Source of the DNA: Salinibacterium sp.
Lineage (GTDB): Bacteria; Actinomycetota; Actinomycetes; Actinomycetales; Microbacteriaceae
NCBI GenBank assembly: GCA_025351795.1
Contig: JANXVG010000052.1
Span: forward strand, 58,790-122,789
DNA: 64,000 bases
Direction of reading: 5' to 3'
In this document: positions 20,247 through 33,225 of the stretch, in pieces
Numbering within the stretch: position 1 is the stretch's first letter
Layout: every line of letters starts with the position of its first letter
The notes under the pieces: model-generated
Told to the model about the DNA's origin: nothing
Database searches by the model: none
Seen by the model: the letters and a program-made list of their open reading frames with translations, nothing else
Translations under genes and position numbers: made by a program

Positions 20247-22313
20247 ATGGAACCCACGCGATCGGTGCGCCCGTTTGAGGTGATTAGCGAATACGTGCCT
20301 TCGGGCGACCAACCGCAAGCGATCGAAGAACTGGCACAGCGCATCAACGCCGGGGAGACCGATGTCGTGTTGCTGGGGGCGACCGGAACGGGTAAGTCAG
20401 CCACCACGGCATGGCTGATCGAAAAGGTTCAGCGGCCGACTCTCGTGCTGGCCCACAACAAGACACTCGCCGCTCAACTCGCAAATGAGTTTCGTGAGCT
20501 CATGCCCAATAACGCGGTCGAGTATTTTGTCTCCTACTACGACTATTACCAGCCTGAGGCATACGTACCCCAGACAGACACCTTCATCGAGAAGGATTCA
20601 TCGGTCAACGCGGAGGTGGAACGACTTCGGCACTCGACCACCAACTCGCTCTTGAGCCGACGTGACGTGATTGTTGTGTCCACCGTGTCGTGCATCTACG
20701 GGCTAGGGTCGTCCGAGTCGTATCTCGAAGCCATGATCGCGCTGCAGGTAGGAATGAAGATCGATCGCGAGACGCTCATCCGTCGTTTCGTGTCGATGCA
20801 GTATCAGCGCAACGACTATGACTTCTCGCGCGGCAATTTTCGGGTACGAGGTGACACGATCGAGATCATTCCGATGTATGAAGAGTTAGCGATTCGCATT
20901 GAGATGTTCGGCGACGAGATCGAGGCGCTCTACGCGCTGCACCCGTTGACCGGCGAGGTTGTTAAGACGATGGATTCGGTCGCGGTCTTCCCCGGATCGC
21001 ACTATACGGCCGGTACCGAGACCATCCACAAGGCGATCGTGACGATCAAAGAAGAACTCGCCGATCGGCTGGCCGAGCTGGAGCGCCAGGGAAAGCTGCT
21101 CGAAGCTCAGCGGTTGCGCATGCGCACGACGTTTGACATCGAAATGATGGAGCAGATCGGTTTCTGTAACGGCATCGAAAACTACTCGCGCCACATCGAT
21201 GGTCGTCAACCTGGTGAGGCGCCCCATTGCCTACTCGACTATTTTCCCGAAGACTTCCTGGTCGTGATTGATGAGTCTCATGCCACGGTGCCGCAGATCG
21301 GTGCAATGTACGAGGGCGACGCTTCTCGAAAGCGCACACTCGTCGAGCACGGTTTTCGCCTTCCGAGTGCGCTCGACAATCGTCCGCTTAAATGGGAGGA
21401 GTTCCTGTCTCGCGTGGGCCAAAAGGTGTACCTCTCGGCGACTCCCGGAAAGTATGAGATGGGAATCACCGACTCCGTTGTGGAGCAAGTGATTCGCCCG
21501 ACCGGCCTCATCGACCCCGAGATTGTTGTGAAGCCGAGCAAGGGGCAGATCGATGACTTGCTTGAGCAGATCCGCCTGCGCGTGGAGAAGAACGAACGAG
21601 TGCTGGTCACCACCCTCACCAAGAAGATGGCCGAAGAGCTCACCGAGTTTCTTGGCGAACATGGCGTTCGGGTGCGCTACCTCCACTCAGATGTTGACAC
21701 CCTCCGCCGTGTCGAATTGCTGACCGAACTGCGTCAGGGCGTGTACGACGTTCTCGTCGGAATCAACCTGCTGCGTGAAGGGCTCGATCTTCCCGAGGTG
21801 TCATTGGTCGCAATTTTAGACGCCGACAAGGAAGGGTTCCTGCGGTCATCTACCTCTCTCATCCAGACCATCGGCCGAGCCGCGCGCAACGTGTCCGGTC
21901 AAGTGCACATGTATGCCGATGTGCTGACCGACTCGATGAAGCGCGCGATCGATGAGACCAATCGCCGTCGCGAGAAACAGGTCGCCTATAACCTCGAGAA
22001 AGGCGTAGACCCACAGCCGCTGCGCAAGAAGATTGCCGACATTACGGATGCGCTAGCTCGCGAGGGCGCAGACACCGCGGCTCTGCTCGCGGGTCGCGAC
22101 GGCCGTAAGCGGGCTCCCACACCCCACCTCAAGCGCGAAGGACTCGCGGCCGCTGGCGGCAATGACCTGGAGAAGATCATTCGTGACCTTAACGAGCAAA
22201 TGCTCGCTGCGGCCGGCGAACTTAAGTTTGAACTCGCGGCTCGTCTCCGTGATGAGGTGTCCGACCTCAAGAAGGAACTGCGCCAGATGGAGGCCGCAGG
22301 TCACCTCAGGTGA
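20247..22313 (+). CDS. uvrB: Excinuclease ABC subunit B
   Basis: The 688-residue damage-verification helicase of nucleotide excision repair has Walker A GATGTGKS at residues 44-51. The DNA-threading beta-hairpin region includes [19 protein letters not shown]. Helicase motifs VIDESH and QTIGRAARN are present. A C-terminal UVR domain (around [15 protein letters not shown]) binds UvrC. UvrB is loaded by UvrA and then recruits UvrC; both genes follow immediately. Confidence 0.98.
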   Translation: MEPTRSVRPFEVISEYVPSGDQPQAIEELAQRINAGETDVVLLGATGTGKSATTAWLIEKVQRPTLVLAHNKTLAAQLANEFRELMPNNAVEYFVSYYDYYQPEAYVPQTDTFIEKDSSVNAEVERLRHSTTNSLLSRRDVIVVSTVSCIYGLGSSESYLEAMIALQVGMKIDRETLIRRFVSMQYQRNDYDFSRGNFRVRGDTIEIIPMYEELAIRIEMFGDEIEALYALHPLTGEVVKTMDSVAVFPGSHYTAGTETIHKAIVTIKEELADRLAELERQGKLLEAQRLRMRTTFDIEMMEQIGFCNGIENYSRHIDGRQPGEAPHCLLDYFPEDFLVVIDESHATVPQIGAMYEGDASRKRTLVEHGFRLPSALDNRPLKWEEFLSRVGQKVYLSATPGKYEMGITDSVVEQVIRPTGLIDPEIVVKPSKGQIDDLLEQIRLRVEKNERVLVTTLTKKMAEELTEFLGEHGVRVRYLHSDVDTLRRVELLTELRQGVYDVLVGINLLREGLDLPEVSLVAILDADKEGFLRSSTSLIQTIGRAARNVSGQVHMYADVLTDSMKRAIDETNRRREKQVAYNLEKGVDPQPLRKKIADITDALAREGADTAALLAGRDGRKRAPTPHLKREGLAAAGGNDLEKIIRDLNEQMLAAAGELKFELAARLRDEVSDLKKELRQMEAAGHLR

Positions 22314-22401
22314 TCGTTCTGGCTCGACCTGCTGAATCTCGACCGTGCGGTTGGCCACTCTGCCACGGGCGAACGCGGCGAGTTGATGTCGGTGGCTTCC
22401 G

Positions 22402-22407
22402 TAGAAT
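22402..22407 (+). promoter_or_regulatory. Candidate -10 for leaderless uvrA mRNA
   Basis: TAGAAT is followed by seven bases and the GTG start at 22415. No ribosome binding site is visible. Confidence 0.5.
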
Positions 22408-22414
22408 ATAGACA

Positions 22415-25324
22415 GTGTCAATTTCAGAGATCGAGTTCGAAGACAGGCTCGCCCCCGAGCCGCAATCGGGGGTGCACAACACGCTTCGGGTGCGGGGAGC
22501 ACGCGTCCACAACCTGCGCAACATCAACGTAGAAATTCCTCGCGATTCGCTGGTCGTCTTCACTGGACTCTCCGGGTCAGGAAAGTCGAGCCTGGCGTTC
22601 GACACGATTTTTGCCGAAGGTCAGCGACGTTACGTCGAGTCACTGTCGGCGTATGCGCGGCAGTTTCTTGGCCAGGTGGATCGACCCGATGTCGATTTCA
22701 TCGAGGGGCTGAGCCCGGCCGTCTCCATCGACCAAAAATCGACCAACCGTAACCCGCGATCGACCGTCGGAACCATCACGGAGATCTATGACTACATGCG
22801 GCTGCTCTGGGCTCGCATCGGCGTTCCACACTGCCCGACCTGCGGGGAGAAGATCGAGCGCCAGACAGTGCAACAGATCGCCGACCAGCTGATGTCGCTC
22901 GAGCCAGGAACCCGGTACCAGGTTCTCAGCCCGATGATCTCGCAGAAGAAGGGTGAGTTCGTCGAACTGTTCAAGGAACTTGCAGCGAGCGGATACTCGC
23001 GCGCGCTTGTGGACGGCGAGGCGATCCAGCTCAATGAGCCCCCCATCCTCAAGAAGCAGATCAAACACGACATCGCGGTGGTCGTCGATCGTCTGGTCGC
23101 CGGCGATGACATCCTGACCCGCCTCACCGACTCTCTCGAAACAGCTCTGCGCCTCACCGACGGGCTTGTCGCAATTAACTTCGTTGACGAGACAGCGACT
23201 GCAGCGTGGCGTACTTTCTCAGAGAAACTCTCGTGCCCGAACGGACATCCGGTGCAACTGACGGAGATCGAGCCCCGCACGTTCTCATTCAATGCGCCGT
23301 TCGGCGCATGCCCCGAATGTTCGGGGCTCGGTACCCGAATGTCGGTCGACGCCGACCTGCTCATCGCAGACGACTCGGTGAGTCTCGCTGACGGAGCGAT
23401 TCTGCCATGGACCAATTCGGGAAAAGGGCTCTTCAACTATTTCGAAAAGCTGCTAGACGGGCTCTCCCGCGACCTCGACTTCTCGCTCACTACCCCGTGG
23501 GGTGATCTCGATCCTGACACCCAAGAGGCCATCCTGCGCGGTAATAACTTTCAGGTCACGGTGAAGTGGAAGAACCGCTATGGCCGCGAAATGAAGTATT
23601 CGACAGGCTTCGAGGGCGTTATGCCCTACATCGAACGCAAATATCTCGAGGCCGAGACCGACGTTCAGCGCCAGCGATTCGCAAACTACCTGCGAGAGAT
23701 TCCGTGCCCGGTCTGCGACGGTAAAAGGCTCAAGCCAGAGGTACTGGCCGTCACCGTGCACGACCATAACATTTCGGACATCAGCGAACTCAGTCTTCTC
23801 GACGCCTTCGAGTTCATGGATCTGCTCGAGCTCTCTGAGCGTGACGCAAAGATCGCGGCTCAGGTGCTTCGTGAAATCCGGCTGCGGTTAGAGTTTCTCA
23901 TCGAAGTCGGACTCGGGTACCTGAATCTGGCGCGAGCGGCGGCGACGCTCTCCGGCGGCGAAGCTCAGCGCATCCGACTGGCGACTCAGATCGGCTCTGG
24001 CCTCACCGGCGTGCTCTATGTGCTCGACGAACCCAGCATCGGCCTGCATCAGCGTGACAACCGGCGACTCATTGAGACCCTCATAAAGCTCAAGAATCTC
24101 GGCAACACCCTGATCGTCGTTGAGCACGACGAGGACACCATCCGTACGGCCGACTGGATCGTCGACATTGGCCCCGGAGCAGGCGAACACGGTGGCGAAG
24201 TGGTTCACTCGGGCTCGTATGCATCGCTGCTGACCAACACCCGCTCAATCACGGGCGACTATCTAGCCGGTCGCCGATCGATCGCGACTCCGAAGACACG
24301 TCGGCCGATCAATCCAGATCGGCAGGTGACCGTTGAGGGTGCCAAGGCCAACAACCTCAAAGACGTCACGGTGAGCTTTCCGCTCGGGACCCTCACGGCG
24401 ATCACCGGCGTGAGCGGATCGGGCAAGTCCAGTCTCGTGAACGACATCCTGTACAGAGTGCTTGCGAATGAGCTCAACGGCGCTAAGCAGATTCCAGGGA
24501 AGCACAAACGAGTCACCGGCCTCGACAACCTTGACAAGGTCGTTCATGTCGACCAAAACCCGATCGGCCGCACGCCACGCTCTAACCCCGCCACCTACAC
24601 GGGCGTCTTTGATCGCATCCGCACACTCTTCTCCGAGACAGCCGACGCCAAGGCGCGCGGGTACTTGCCAGGCCGGTTTAGCTTCAACGTCAGGGGCGGC
24701 CGCTGCGAGAACTGCGCCGGCGACGGCACGATCAAAATTGAGATGAACTTCTTACCCGATGTCTACGTGGCGTGCGAGGTGTGCGGGGGAGCGCGCTATA
24801 ACCGCGAGACTCTCGCGGTTAAGTACAAGAACAAGAACATCGCCGAAGTGCTCGATATGCCGATCAGCGAGGCCGCAGAGTTCTTTGAAGCGATTTCGGC
24901 TATCCACCGCTACCTCAAAACGCTCGAGGAGGTTGGCCTCGGCTACGTGCGGCTCGGTCAGAGCGCGACGACCCTGTCGGGTGGTGAGGCGCAGCGTGTC
25001 AAGCTCGCGACCGAACTGCAACGGCGTTCGATGGGCCGTAGCATCTACGTGCTCGACGAGCCAACCACTGGCCTGCATTTCGAAGACGTGCGAAAACTTC
25101 TCCTGGTCTTGAACGGGCTCGTCGACAAGGGCAACACGGTGATCGTGATCGAACACAACCTCGACGTGATCAAGTCTGCCGACTGGATCATCGATCTCGG
25201 CCCCGAGGGCGGAGCCGGTGGTGGCAAGGTTCTCTCGCTGGGAACGCCCGAGCAGATCGCTCAGGTGAAGGGTAGCAGCACCGGCATGTTCCTCAAAGAG
25301 ACTCTCGAGGGCAGTCGTGCCTGA
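22415..25324 (+). CDS. uvrA: Excinuclease ABC subunit A
   Basis: The 969-residue ABC-type damage sensor dimerises and loads UvrB on lesions. There are two ATPase modules: Walker A GLSGSGKS at residues 51-58 and GVSGSGKS in the second half, each with an LSGGEAQR signature. Cysteine pairs of the zinc modules are visible (CPTC; CPEC; CENC with CEVC). The start GTG 22415 gives about 20 extra residues before the conserved VRGARVHNL segment. This is acceptable if the mRNA is leaderless, but it is the least certain part. Confidence 0.97.
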   Translation: MSISEIEFEDRLAPEPQSGVHNTLRVRGARVHNLRNINVEIPRDSLVVFTGLSGSGKSSLAFDTIFAEGQRRYVESLSAYARQFLGQVDRPDVDFIEGLSPAVSIDQKSTNRNPRSTVGTITEIYDYMRLLWARIGVPHCPTCGEKIERQTVQQIADQLMSLEPGTRYQVLSPMISQKKGEFVELFKELAASGYSRALVDGEAIQLNEPPILKKQIKHDIAVVVDRLVAGDDILTRLTDSLETALRLTDGLVAINFVDETATAAWRTFSEKLSCPNGHPVQLTEIEPRTFSFNAPFGACPECSGLGTRMSVDADLLIADDSVSLADGAILPWTNSGKGLFNYFEKLLDGLSRDLDFSLTTPWGDLDPDTQEAILRGNNFQVTVKWKNRYGREMKYSTGFEGVMPYIERKYLEAETDVQRQRFANYLREIPCPVCDGKRLKPEVLAVTVHDHNISDISELSLLDAFEFMDLLELSERDAKIAAQVLREIRLRLEFLIEVGLGYLNLARAAATLSGGEAQRIRLATQIGSGLTGVLYVLDEPSIGLHQRDNRRLIETLIKLKNLGNTLIVVEHDEDTIRTADWIVDIGPGAGEHGGEVVHSGSYASLLTNTRSITGDYLAGRRSIATPKTRRPINPDRQVTVEGAKANNLKDVTVSFPLGTLTAITGVSGSGKSSLVNDILYRVLANELNGAKQIPGKHKRVTGLDNLDKVVHVDQNPIGRTPRSNPATYTGVFDRIRTLFSETADAKARGYLPGRFSFNVRGGRCENCAGDGTIKIEMNFLPDVYVACEVCGGARYNRETLAVKYKNKNIAEVLDMPISEAAEFFEAISAIHRYLKTLEEVGLGYVRLGQSATTLSGGEAQRVKLATELQRRSMGRSIYVLDEPTTGLHFEDVRKLLLVLNGLVDKGNTVIVIEHNLDVIKSADWIIDLGPEGGAGGGKVLSLGTPEQIAQVKGSSTGMFLKETLEGSRA

Positions 25325-25367
25325 GCCGGCCGCACACTCTGCCCGCGTGGTTTAGCGGGAGTGCTCG

Positions 25368-27245
25368 ATGGTGGTATTCGAGGGTGCGCGTGCGGTGAAC
25401 TGGCGGCCGAAAGCGGGAGAGATCCCACAACAGCCGGGCGTATACCGCTTTCGCGATGATCAGCAGCGCGTGCTCTACGTCGGCAAGGCCAAGAACCTTC
25501 GGTCGCGCCTCAGTAACTATTTCGCGCCATTACCCAGCCTGCACGAACGCACTCGACGCATGGTGCTGACGGCGACCTCGGTCGAGTGGACCGTCGTCGG
25601 AAGTGAATTCGAGGCGCTGCAACTCGAATTCACTTGGATTAAAGAATTCGACCCGCCATTCAACGTGCAGTTCCGAGACGACAAGTCGTACCCGTATCTC
25701 GCCATCACCCTCGGTGATCCGGTTCCACGCGTACTCATTACGCGCAATCGCGCAATCTCGGATGCGAGGTACTTCGGGCCATATACCAAGGTCTGGGCGA
25801 TTCGCGAAACCGTTGACCTCATGCTCAAGGCCTTCCCGATGCGCAGTTGCTCGGATGCGACCTTTAAGCGTGCTGAACAGACCGGCCGGCCATGCCTGCT
25901 CGGTGACATCGGCAAGTGTGCGGCTCCGTGCGTCGGCCGGGTGACCAAAGAAGACCATAAGTCGATCGCCCTCGACTTCGCGTCATTCATGGCTGGCAAC
26001 GACTCTCGCTATGTCGCAGATATCGGAAAACGCATGAAGCGAGCGGCGGCCGGCCAGGACTACGAGTCGGCAGCGCGGTACCGCGATCAACTCGTCGCCA
26101 TGGAGACCGCGTTGTCGAAGAACTCAGTCGTGCTGAGTGAAGATGTCGAAGCTGACTTCTTCGGCATCGCGCACGACGAACTAGCCGCGGCGGTGCAGCA
26201 GTTCATCGTGCGCGGCGGGCGCATCCGCGGTGTCCGCGGCTGGGTGGTCGATAAGGAGCTCGATCTCGATCTGCCGGATCTCGTCGAGACCGTGATTCAT
26301 CACGCGTACAGCGACGACGAACAACCGCCGCGCGAGGTCGTGGTTCCGGTATTGCCGACCGACTCAGCAGCTCTCGAACTGTGGCTTGGTGGCATCCGGA
26401 GTGCCGGCGGTAAAGTGGTGCTCCGTGTTGCCCAACGAGGCGAGAAGGCCTCACTCGCCCACACCGTCGCGACGAACGCGCACAATGCCCTCGTGCTCTA
26501 CAAGACGCGCCGGAGCGGAGATTTCGTCGCCCGCAGCCAGGCGCTGGCCGATCTGCAGGAAGCGCTCGGCATGCCAGACGCTCCATTGCGAATGGAGTGC
26601 TACGACGTCTCCCATCTCAGTGGTACAAACATTGTTGCGTCGATGGTGGTGTTCGAAGATGGACTGCCGCGCAAAGACCAATACCGCCGATTCAGCATTG
26701 CCGAATCGACCGACGACACAGAATCGATCTACCAAACCCTGAGCCGACGACTCGCCTATCTGCGTGAAGAGCCCGAGCTTGGCGATGACGAGCCGAACGG
26801 GCCCCGCAAGTTTGCATACCGTCCTAGTTTGCTCATTGTGGATGGCGGGCAGCCGCAAGTTGCCGCAGCCGCACGGGCGATGGCGGATGCGGGCATCACC
26901 GATATTCACCTCTGCGGAATCGCGAAGCGACTCGAAGAGATCTGGCTTCCCGATGCAGACTTCCCGGTCATTTTGCCACGCAATAGCGATGCGCTCTTTC
27001 TGATGCAGCGTATTCGCGACGAAGCACACCGTTTTGCCATCAGCTATCAGCGGCAGAAGCGCAAGAACGACATCGCTTCGGTGCTCGGAGAGATTCCCGG
27101 GCTGGGTCCCGCTCGCGTGCGCGAGTTGCTCAAACACTTCGGCTCGGTTGCGCGACTCAAGGCTGCTGGGTGCGAGGCGATTGCCGAAGTTCGTGGGATT
27201 GGCGCGACACTCGCGACGACAATCGTGGAGCGCCTGCACGAGTAG
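25368..27245 (+). CDS. uvrC: Excinuclease ABC subunit C
   Basis: The 625-residue dual-incision nuclease has an N-terminal GIY-YIG-type domain (GVYRFRD with [13 protein letters not shown]). A UVR domain follows near residues 220-240. The RNase H-like nuclease domain starts at [12 protein letters not shown], and a C-terminal helix-hairpin-helix pair includes [13 protein letters not shown]. It incises on both sides of the UvrB-marked lesion. ATG at 25368 is supported by GCGGGAG at 25356-25361. Confidence 0.97.
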   Translation: MVVFEGARAVNWRPKAGEIPQQPGVYRFRDDQQRVLYVGKAKNLRSRLSNYFAPLPSLHERTRRMVLTATSVEWTVVGSEFEALQLEFTWIKEFDPPFNVQFRDDKSYPYLAITLGDPVPRVLITRNRAISDARYFGPYTKVWAIRETVDLMLKAFPMRSCSDATFKRAEQTGRPCLLGDIGKCAAPCVGRVTKEDHKSIALDFASFMAGNDSRYVADIGKRMKRAAAGQDYESAARYRDQLVAMETALSKNSVVLSEDVEADFFGIAHDELAAAVQQFIVRGGRIRGVRGWVVDKELDLDLPDLVETVIHHAYSDDEQPPREVVVPVLPTDSAALELWLGGIRSAGGKVVLRVAQRGEKASLAHTVATNAHNALVLYKTRRSGDFVARSQALADLQEALGMPDAPLRMECYDVSHLSGTNIVASMVVFEDGLPRKDQYRRFSIAESTDDTESIYQTLSRRLAYLREEPELGDDEPNGPRKFAYRPSLLIVDGGQPQVAAAARAMADAGITDIHLCGIAKRLEEIWLPDADFPVILPRNSDALFLMQRIRDEAHRFAISYQRQKRKNDIASVLGEIPGLGPARVRELLKHFGSVARLKAAGCEAIAEVRGIGATLATTIVERLHE

Positions 27246-27275
27246 GCTTGACTCGACTTGAGAGCCGAGGCAGGT

Positions 27276-28151
27276 ATGCCTGAAGAGAGCACCCAGCAAG
27301 AGATGCTGATCGTCACCGGCATGTCTGGCGCAGGTCGCTCGACAGTAGGAAACGCCCTTGAAGACCTCGGTTGGTACGTGGTCGACAACTTGCCGCCACA
27401 AATGCTTCGCCCCCTCGTAGAGCTGGCTGAGCATGCAGGGGACGCGTTCCCCAAAATTGCCGCGGTCGTCGACGTTCGAGGCGGCAGGTTGTTCGCCGAC
27501 GTGCAGCAAGCCATCGAGTCGTTGCGCACCAACGCAATGGTTCGGGTGCTGTACCTTGAGGCAACCGATGCGGCTTTGGTCAGGCGTTTTGAACAAGTTC
27601 GGCGTCCCCATCCGCTTCAAGGTGACGGAACGCTTCTCGATGGCATCGGCGCCGAGCGCGAACGCATGCAAGACATTCGTGCCAACTCAGACGTGATCAT
27701 CGACACCACAGATCTCAATATCCATCAACTCGCAACGACCATCGCCGAGCGATTTGGGGTCGAGAATGCGCCCGGTGTTAACGTCACCGTTTTGAGTTTC
27801 GGCTATAAATATGGGTTACCGGCGGATGCTGACCTTGTCGCCGACGCACGATTTCTTCCCAACCCGTTCTGGGTGCCCGAACTTCGTGCGCAGACCGGTC
27901 TCGACCCCGCGGTGAACGAATACGTCATGCGTCAAGAGGGTGCTCTGGCTTTCGTGAAGGATTACGCCCGTGCGCTAAAACCTGTGCTCGCTGGGTACCA
28001 GCGTGAAAACAAGAGACACGCTACGATCGCCATTGGCTGCACGGGAGGAAAGCACCGATCCGTTGCCGTCGCCGAACAACTGGCGGACCTGCTGCGCGGG
28101 CTGCCTGGTGTCGCAGTGAGGGTCAAGCATCGCGACCTGGGCCGCGAGTAA
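27276..28151 (+). CDS. rapZ: RapZ/YvcJ-family nucleotide-binding protein
   Basis: The 291-residue protein has an N-terminal P-loop GMSGAGRS (residues 15-22) and the C-terminal family motifs YGLPADADLV and IGCTGGKHRSVAV. In E. coli RapZ is an RNase E adapter controlling glucosamine-6-phosphate synthase. The actinobacterial role is less well defined. ATG 27276, with GAGG just before it, is preferred to the in-frame TTG at 27258. A TAGGCT at 27243-27248 could be its own -10. It lies between uvrC and whiA as usual, but the expected yvcK-type gene after it is missing. Confidence 0.95.
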   Translation: MPEESTQQEMLIVTGMSGAGRSTVGNALEDLGWYVVDNLPPQMLRPLVELAEHAGDAFPKIAAVVDVRGGRLFADVQQAIESLRTNAMVRVLYLEATDAALVRRFEQVRRPHPLQGDGTLLDGIGAERERMQDIRANSDVIIDTTDLNIHQLATTIAERFGVENAPGVNVTVLSFGYKYGLPADADLVADARFLPNPFWVPELRAQTGLDPAVNEYVMRQEGALAFVKDYARALKPVLAGYQRENKRHATIAIGCTGGKHRSVAVAEQLADLLRGLPGVAVRVKHRDLGRE

Positions 28152-28199
28152 GGCGAAAATCGTGCAGCATCTCGTTGTAAATTCTTAGGGAGACTACCA

Positions 28200-29177
28200 G
28201 TGGCACTCACCGCCGACGTCAAGGAGGAACTCGCCAGAGTCGATGTGGGGAAGACCATCGTCCGGGCAGCTGAGCTTGCAACCATCCTTCGCTTTTCCGG
28301 CGGTCTGCACATTATTTCCGGCCGAATCGCCGTCGAGTCCGAACTCGACACCGCCACCATTGCGCGACGCGTGCGCAAAGACCTCGCTGAACTGTTTGGC
28401 GTTCGTAGTGACGTCACCGTGATCTCCGCGTCCGGGACGCGTCGCACGAGTCACTACCTCGTTCGCGTGCTCGACGGCGGCGAAACGCTCGCGCGCCAGA
28501 CGGGGCTTCTGGATGCTCGTCGCCGGCCGATCCGTGGTCTCCCGAATAAGCTCACGACCGGGTCGAAGGAAGAGCTGGCCGCCGTTTGGCGTGGCGCATT
28601 CCTGGCTCACGGTTCGCTCACCGACCCGGGTCGGTCTGCTGCGCTTGAGATCACTTGCCCAGGCAACGAGTCGGCAATGGCCCTCGTGGGCGCCGCTGGA
28701 CGACTGAAGATATCGGCGAAAGCGCGCGAAGTGCGCGGGGTGCATCGGGTCGTCATTCGTGATGGCGAAGCCATTTCGTCGATGCTCGTGCTGATGGGCG
28801 CGGCCAACAGTGTCGTGGCATGGGAAGAAATGCGGCAGCGTCGTGAGGTGCGGGCCACCGCCAATCGTCTGGTGAACTTCGACGACGCGAATCTGCGGCG
28901 CTCTGCCCAAGCTGCCGTGGCGGCATGCTTGCGAGTGGAGCGAGCCCTCGAGATTCTCGACGGCGATGTTCCGCAGCACCTGAGGTACGCGGGGGAGTTG
29001 CGACTGCGTTTCCGCGATTCAAGCCTCGACGAGCTGGGTCACCACGCCGACCCGCCAATGACAAAGGACGCCGTGGCCGGCCGCATCCGTCGCCTGTTGG
29101 CGATGGCTGACAAGCGCGCTGCAGATTTGGGGATCCCCGCAACGGATGCGAACCTGCCTCCGGATCTGGACGACTGA
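28200..29177 (+). CDS. whiA: DNA-binding protein WhiA
   Basis: The 325-residue regulator combines an N-terminal LAGLIDADG-like domain (about 15-210, without the acidic catalytic residues of homing nucleases) with a C-terminal helix-turn-helix (about 240-310, [24 protein letters not shown]). In Streptomyces WhiA works with WhiB in sporulation-septation control. In non-sporulating Gram-positives it is linked to cell division. The start is GTG 28200 behind TTAGGGAGA. A 48-base gap separates it from rapZ. Confidence 0.97.
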   Translation: MALTADVKEELARVDVGKTIVRAAELATILRFSGGLHIISGRIAVESELDTATIARRVRKDLAELFGVRSDVTVISASGTRRTSHYLVRVLDGGETLARQTGLLDARRRPIRGLPNKLTTGSKEELAAVWRGAFLAHGSLTDPGRSAALEITCPGNESAMALVGAAGRLKISAKAREVRGVHRVVIRDGEAISSMLVLMGAANSVVAWEEMRQRREVRATANRLVNFDDANLRRSAQAAVAACLRVERALEILDGDVPQHLRYAGELRLRFRDSSLDELGHHADPPMTKDAVAGRIRRLLAMADKRAADLGIPATDANLPPDLDD

Positions 29178-29344
29178 GGCCGGTGTGCGAAGTGAAACGC
29201 AGTGTCTCAGCGTCGCGAGTGTCACGGGTGAGTTGTCTGGGAAGCATCCGCAATCCGCGCGGGTTGACCTGATTAGACTGGAATGGTCGCCTCGACGGCC
29301 CGGGAAGCTGGTCGCGAGGTTTAAATTGCTAGGAGAGAATTTCG

Positions 29345-29971
29345 ATGGCTGACTACACCCTTCCTGAACTCCCGTACGACTACTCGGCACTTGAGCCCAG
29401 CATCAGCGGCACCATCATGGAGTTGCACCACAGCAAACATCATCAGGCTTACGTGACCGGTGCAAACACTGCGCTGGCAGCACTAGCGGCCGCTCGTGAC
29501 TCGGGTGACCTCGCGAATGTTAACAAGCTCGAGAAGGACCTCGCCTTCAATCTTGGTGGGCACGTCAACCACTCGATTTTCTGGACCAATCTCTCTGCTG
29601 ACGGCGGCGATAAGCCCACCGGTGACCTCGCCGCGGCAATTGACGATCATTTCGGGTCCTTCGACAAGTTCGGCGCACACTTCACCGCTGCCGCTTTGGG
29701 AGTGCAGGGGTCGGGCTGGGCAGCGCTCACCTGGGATTCCCTCGGCAAGAACCTGCTCATCAACCAGTTCTTCGATCAGCAGAGCAACTTTGCGGCCGGC
29801 ACAGTGCCGCTTCTTCTGCTCGATGTCTGGGAGCACGCGTACTACCTCGACTACAAGAACGTGCGGGCCGACTATGTGAAGGCTTTCTGGAACATCGCCA
29901 ACTGGGCGAATGTACAGGAACGCTTTACCGCGGCGCGTGAGAAGACCGACGGCCTGCTGGTATCGTCGTAG
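29345..29971 (+). CDS. sodA: Superoxide dismutase (Mn type)
   Basis: The 208-residue cytosolic enzyme dismutates superoxide. Metal ligands are His28, His76, Asp160 and His164. The GGHVNH motif at 71-76 and a Gln in the later DQQSN segment point to the Mn or cambialistic form, not the Fe form. AGGAGAG precedes the ATG. In the 167-base gap before it there is a TAGACT at 29274-29279 that could be a -10, but I cannot find a matching -35. A strong terminator follows. Confidence 0.96.
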   Translation: MADYTLPELPYDYSALEPSISGTIMELHHSKHHQAYVTGANTALAALAAARDSGDLANVNKLEKDLAFNLGGHVNHSIFWTNLSADGGDKPTGDLAAAIDDHFGSFDKFGAHFTAAALGVQGSGWAALTWDSLGKNLLINQFFDQQSNFAAGTVPLLLLDVWEHAYYLDYKNVRADYVKAFWNIANWANVQERFTAAREKTDGLLVSS

Positions 29972-29978
29972 CGGCATC

Positions 29979-30018
29979 GTGGTCGGGGCTTCGCGCCCCG
30001 GCCACAGTTTTTGTTTGT
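29979..30018 (+). terminator. Rho-independent terminator after sodA
   Basis: GTGGTCGGGGC at 29979-29989 pairs with GCCCCGGCCAC at 29995-30005 around a five-base loop, and AGTTTTTGTTTG follows as the U tract. Confidence 0.92.
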
Positions 30019-30065
30019 AGTAGAACACACCACCACATCACAGAGGAGCGTCGCGAGACGCCTGA

Positions 30066-31088
<1,023 letters not shown>

Positions 31089-31115
31089 CCCCGGGCCGAG
31101 ACCCAGGTAACGCGC

Positions 31116-32333
31116 ATGACGCTTCGTACGCTCGAATCTCTCGGCGATCTCCGGGGGAAGCGCGTGATTGTTCGCTGTGATCTCAATGTTCCGCTCCACA
31201 ATGGCAAGATCACCGACGACGGTCGCATCCGCGCATCCCTCGGTACCCTGAACGCGCTCATCCATTCCGGGGCTCGACTTGTCGTGATCTCACACCTGGG
31301 CCGGCCTGACGGCGAGCCCGATGCTCAATACAGCCTCGAGCCGGTAGCGCAACGCCTCTGCGAGCTACTCGGCAAACCGGTGGTGTTTGCACAGGACACC
31401 GTCGGGTCAGCGGCACGGGATGCCGTCGACGCGCTCACCGACGGAGACGTGGCGCTACTGGAGAATCTTCGATTCAACGGGCATGAGACGTCGAAAGACG
31501 CGGCAGAGCGCACGGAGTTCGCGCGCAAGCTCGCGAGGTTTGGCGACGCATTCGTTTCCGACGGATTCGGCGTCGTGCACCGCAAGCAGGCGAGCGTATT
31601 CGAGTTGGCCGAACTTCTTCCGAGCGCCGCTGGCCTCCTCATCCAGGAAGAACTCAGCGTTCTTGAACGCCTTACGATCTCCCCCGAGAGGCCATACACC
31701 GTCGTTCTGGGCGGCTCGAAGGTGTCGGATAAGCTCGACGTCATTGGTGCGCTGTTGCCGCGCGTAGACCGGCTCCTGATCGGTGGAGGCATGCTCTTCA
31801 CGTTCCTGGTAGCACTGGGGCACAAGGTCGGTGGCAGTTTGCTCGAAACAGACCAGATTGCCACCGTGCAGGGGTATCTTGCGAAAGCGAAGGACCTCGG
31901 TGTTGACATCGTGCTTCCCACCGACGTGGTAGTTGCGGAGAAGTTCGGCGGAGACGCGAAGCACGTGGTCGCCGCGTCCGATGCAATCGAAGATACCGAG
32001 TTCGGTGCGTCCGGACTTGGCCTCGATATCGGTCCGGATACGGCGAAGAATTTTGCGGCGATCATCTCAACCTCGCAGACGGTGTTCTGGAACGGCCCGA
32101 TGGGCGTCTTCGAGTTGCCCGCGTTCGCTGCGGGAACGAAGGCTGTGGCATCCGCTCTCGCTCACTTCGACGGTTTCGGCGTCGTCGGCGGGGGAGATTC
32201 AGCGGCTGCCGTTCGCGCGCTCGGTTTCACTGATGATCAGTTTGGCCATATTTCGACCGGTGGTGGGGCGAGCCTCGAATACCTCGAGGGTAAGCACCTG
32301 CCTGGCCTGGAGGTACTCGGATGGCAGCAGTAG
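31116..32333 (+). CDS. pgk: Phosphoglycerate kinase
   Basis: The 405-residue enzyme transfers phosphate from 1,3-bisphosphoglycerate to ADP. The family signature RVIVRCDLNVPL is near the N-terminus, and the nucleotide-binding FWNGPMGVFE and GGGDSAAAV segments are in the C-terminal domain. It starts 27 bases after gap, and its last four codons overlap the start of tpiA, so the three glycolytic genes form one operon. Confidence 0.97.
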   Translation: MTLRTLESLGDLRGKRVIVRCDLNVPLHNGKITDDGRIRASLGTLNALIHSGARLVVISHLGRPDGEPDAQYSLEPVAQRLCELLGKPVVFAQDTVGSAARDAVDALTDGDVALLENLRFNGHETSKDAAERTEFARKLARFGDAFVSDGFGVVHRKQASVFELAELLPSAAGLLIQEELSVLERLTISPERPYTVVLGGSKVSDKLDVIGALLPRVDRLLIGGGMLFTFLVALGHKVGGSLLETDQIATVQGYLAKAKDLGVDIVLPTDVVVAEKFGGDAKHVVAASDAIEDTEFGASGLGLDIGPDTAKNFAAIISTSQTVFWNGPMGVFELPAFAAGTKAVASALAHFDGFGVVGGGDSAAAVRALGFTDDQFGHISTGGGASLEYLEGKHLPGLEVLGWQQ

Positions 32334-33112
32334 GCAGGGTACCGCTGATCGCGGGCAACTGGAAGATGAACCTCGACCACCTGCAGTCGATTGCATTCGT
32401 GCAGAAGCTCGCCTGGAGCCTCAAGGACGCGCACCACGACTACGCCACGACCGAAGTGGCGATCTTCCCCCCGTTCACCGACCTACGCAGCGTACAGACA
32501 CTCATTTCGGCAGACAAACTTGACCTCGCGTTCGGTGGGCAGGATGTATCCGCAGAGGAGTCTGGGGCATTCACAGGTGAGATTTCGGCACGCTTTCTCA
32601 AGGCTCTGGATTCTTCGTACGTGATCATCGGCCACTCGGAGCGCCGCACACTCCACCACGAGACCGACGATGAAATTGCTCGCAAGGTCGCCGCAGCGAT
32701 CACGCATGGCATCGTTCCCCTCATCTGCGTGGGCGAGACCGCGGCCGATCTCGAGGAATTCGGCCCGAGTGCGGTGCCCGTCGCCCAACTCACTGCAGCG
32801 CTCGCACGGGTTCCGAAAGCGACCGACGTGGTGGTCGCCTACGAACCGGTCTGGGCGATCGGATCCGGACTGGCTGCAACTCCGGAGCAGGCCGAGCAGG
32901 TCGCAATGGCACTTCGCGCCGTGATTTCGGATGTACTGGGTGCGGGTGTCGCATCAGCAACCAGAATCCTCTACGGCGGGTCGGTTAAGGCTGCCAATAT
33001 CGCATCCCTGATGCGCGAGCCGAACGTGGATGGTGCACTGGTCGGCGGCGCGAGCCTCGACATTGCCGAGTTCTCGAGCATCGTGCGATTTTTGAAGCAC
33101 GTCGGAACCTAG
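32321..33112 (+). CDS. tpiA: Triosephosphate isomerase
   Basis: The 263-residue TIM-barrel enzyme interconverts dihydroxyacetone phosphate and glyceraldehyde 3-phosphate. Catalytic residues are visible as Lys in NWKMN, His in IGHSERR and Glu in AYEPVWAIG. The phosphate-binding YGGSVK loop is intact. ATG 32321 lies 13 bases inside the end of pgk. Confidence 0.97.
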   Translation: MAAVGRVPLIAGNWKMNLDHLQSIAFVQKLAWSLKDAHHDYATTEVAIFPPFTDLRSVQTLISADKLDLAFGGQDVSAEESGAFTGEISARFLKALDSSYVIIGHSERRTLHHETDDEIARKVAAAITHGIVPLICVGETAADLEEFGPSAVPVAQLTAALARVPKATDVVVAYEPVWAIGSGLAATPEQAEQVAMALRAVISDVLGAGVASATRILYGGSVKAANIASLMREPNVDGALVGGASLDIAEFSSIVRFLKHVGT

Positions 33113-33159
33113 GTTCGATTACGACATCAGAGTCACGTGGTGAACCAGCGTGACTCGCG

Positions 33160-33189
33160 ATGACAGAGCCTGCGGCGTCGGTTTATACT
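33160..33189 (+). promoter_or_regulatory. Candidate sigma-70-type promoter for secG
   Basis: ATGACA (33160-33165) and TATACT (33184-33189) are separated by 18 bases, a close match to -35/-10 consensus. It would give secG-rbpA their own promoter after the glycolytic operon. Confidence 0.6.
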
Positions 33190-33225
33190 GTCTAAGGCCT
33201 CCACGGCCACTGTGAAAGGTTTCGC

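Noticed and set aside
20219..22414. SOS (LexA) boxes before uvrB or uvrA.
   Set aside because: I looked for a GAAC-N4-GTTC-type palindrome in both upstream gaps and did not find one; the TAnnnT elements explain expression without it.
26451..27671. 406-codon open frame on the minus strand across uvrC and rapZ.
   Set aside because: It is a shadow of two conserved genes, with no ribosome binding site and no recognisable domain.
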